DNA from: Nitrososphaerota archaeon
Lineage (GTDB): Archaea; Iainarchaeota; Iainarchaeia; Iainarchaeales; VGJJ01
DNA length: 6,354 nucleotides
Assembly: GCA_020053155.1 (NCBI GenBank)
Contig: JAGVNS010000003.1
Coordinates: 1 to 6,354, forward strand
Reading direction: 5' to 3'
Positions within the stretch are counted from its first letter, which is position 1, and every line of letters starts with the position of its first letter. This document shows, piece by piece, positions 6,322-6,354 of the stretch. The notes beneath the pieces are model-generated. The model made no database searches and was not told where the DNA came from. It saw nothing but the letters and a program-made list of their open reading frames with translations. The translations under genes and the position numbers were made by a program.

Positions 6322-6354
6322 AATGAGTAATGGGCGCGAATAGTGCGTCTATCC

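Noticed and set aside
5937..6354. tRNA, SRP RNA or RNase P RNA gene
   Set aside because: No T-loop with matching arms, no SRP-type GGAAG/GCAGC motif pair and no RNase P core motifs were found by eye. The GGCAAGGAAAACC string near 6243 is only superficially similar to RNase P.
6330..6354. ATG 6330 as the start of a gene running out of the window
   Set aside because: Only eight codons are visible, with no ribosome-binding site; this is too little to support a call.
1..6354. CRISPR array, insertion sequence or attachment site
   Set aside because: There are no regularly spaced repeats with spacers, no transposase-like frame and no paired terminal inverted repeats at element-like distances.

Overview
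The window is dominated by one very long open frame on the + strand. It is open from the first complete codon (base 3) to a TAG at 5934-5936 and shows 1977 residues with no start. The 5' end of the gene, including any signal peptide or N-terminal membrane anchor, lies before the window. The protein reads as a giant extracellular or cell-surface protein made of beta-sandwich (Ig-like) modules. A transthyretin/carboxypeptidase-regulatory-like module and three consecutive modules with a recurring Cys...Cys spacing form its middle. Two Pro-rich linkers, two internal hydrophobic segments and a large C-terminal region that I cannot assign complete it. It has 20 cysteines, many in evenly spaced pairs, which fits disulfides outside the cell. 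I see no catalytic motif. Residue numbers below count the GTG codon at base 48 as residue 1; this is a numbering convention and not a claim that translation starts there.

Organism: the style of protein (very large, Ig-module, Cys-paired, no bacterial sorting signal such as LPXTG) and the balanced base composition suggest an archaeon. My best guess is an uncultured DPANN-type lineage (for example Diapherotrites or Micrarchaeota-like), at low to moderate confidence. No rRNA, tRNA or housekeeping gene is present to settle this, and a bacterium of the candidate phyla cannot be excluded.

Layout: 3-5936, the giant surface-protein gene, 5'-truncated. 5937-6079, a short untranslated-looking stretch rich in C-runs on the + strand, holding three GC-rich palindromes and the left arm of a long-range inverted repeat. 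6080-6184, a possible 34-residue small protein preceded by a Shine-Dalgarno-like GAGGGG that lies in the right arm of that inverted repeat. 6165-6182, a tandem 7-bp direct repeat with 11-bp period. 6191-6198, a T8 run that could terminate transcription. 6211-6321, a possible 36-residue ORF. 6322-6354, nothing I can call. There is no T-run between the TAG and 6191, so the giant gene and the 34-residue ORF may share a transcript. That is inference only.
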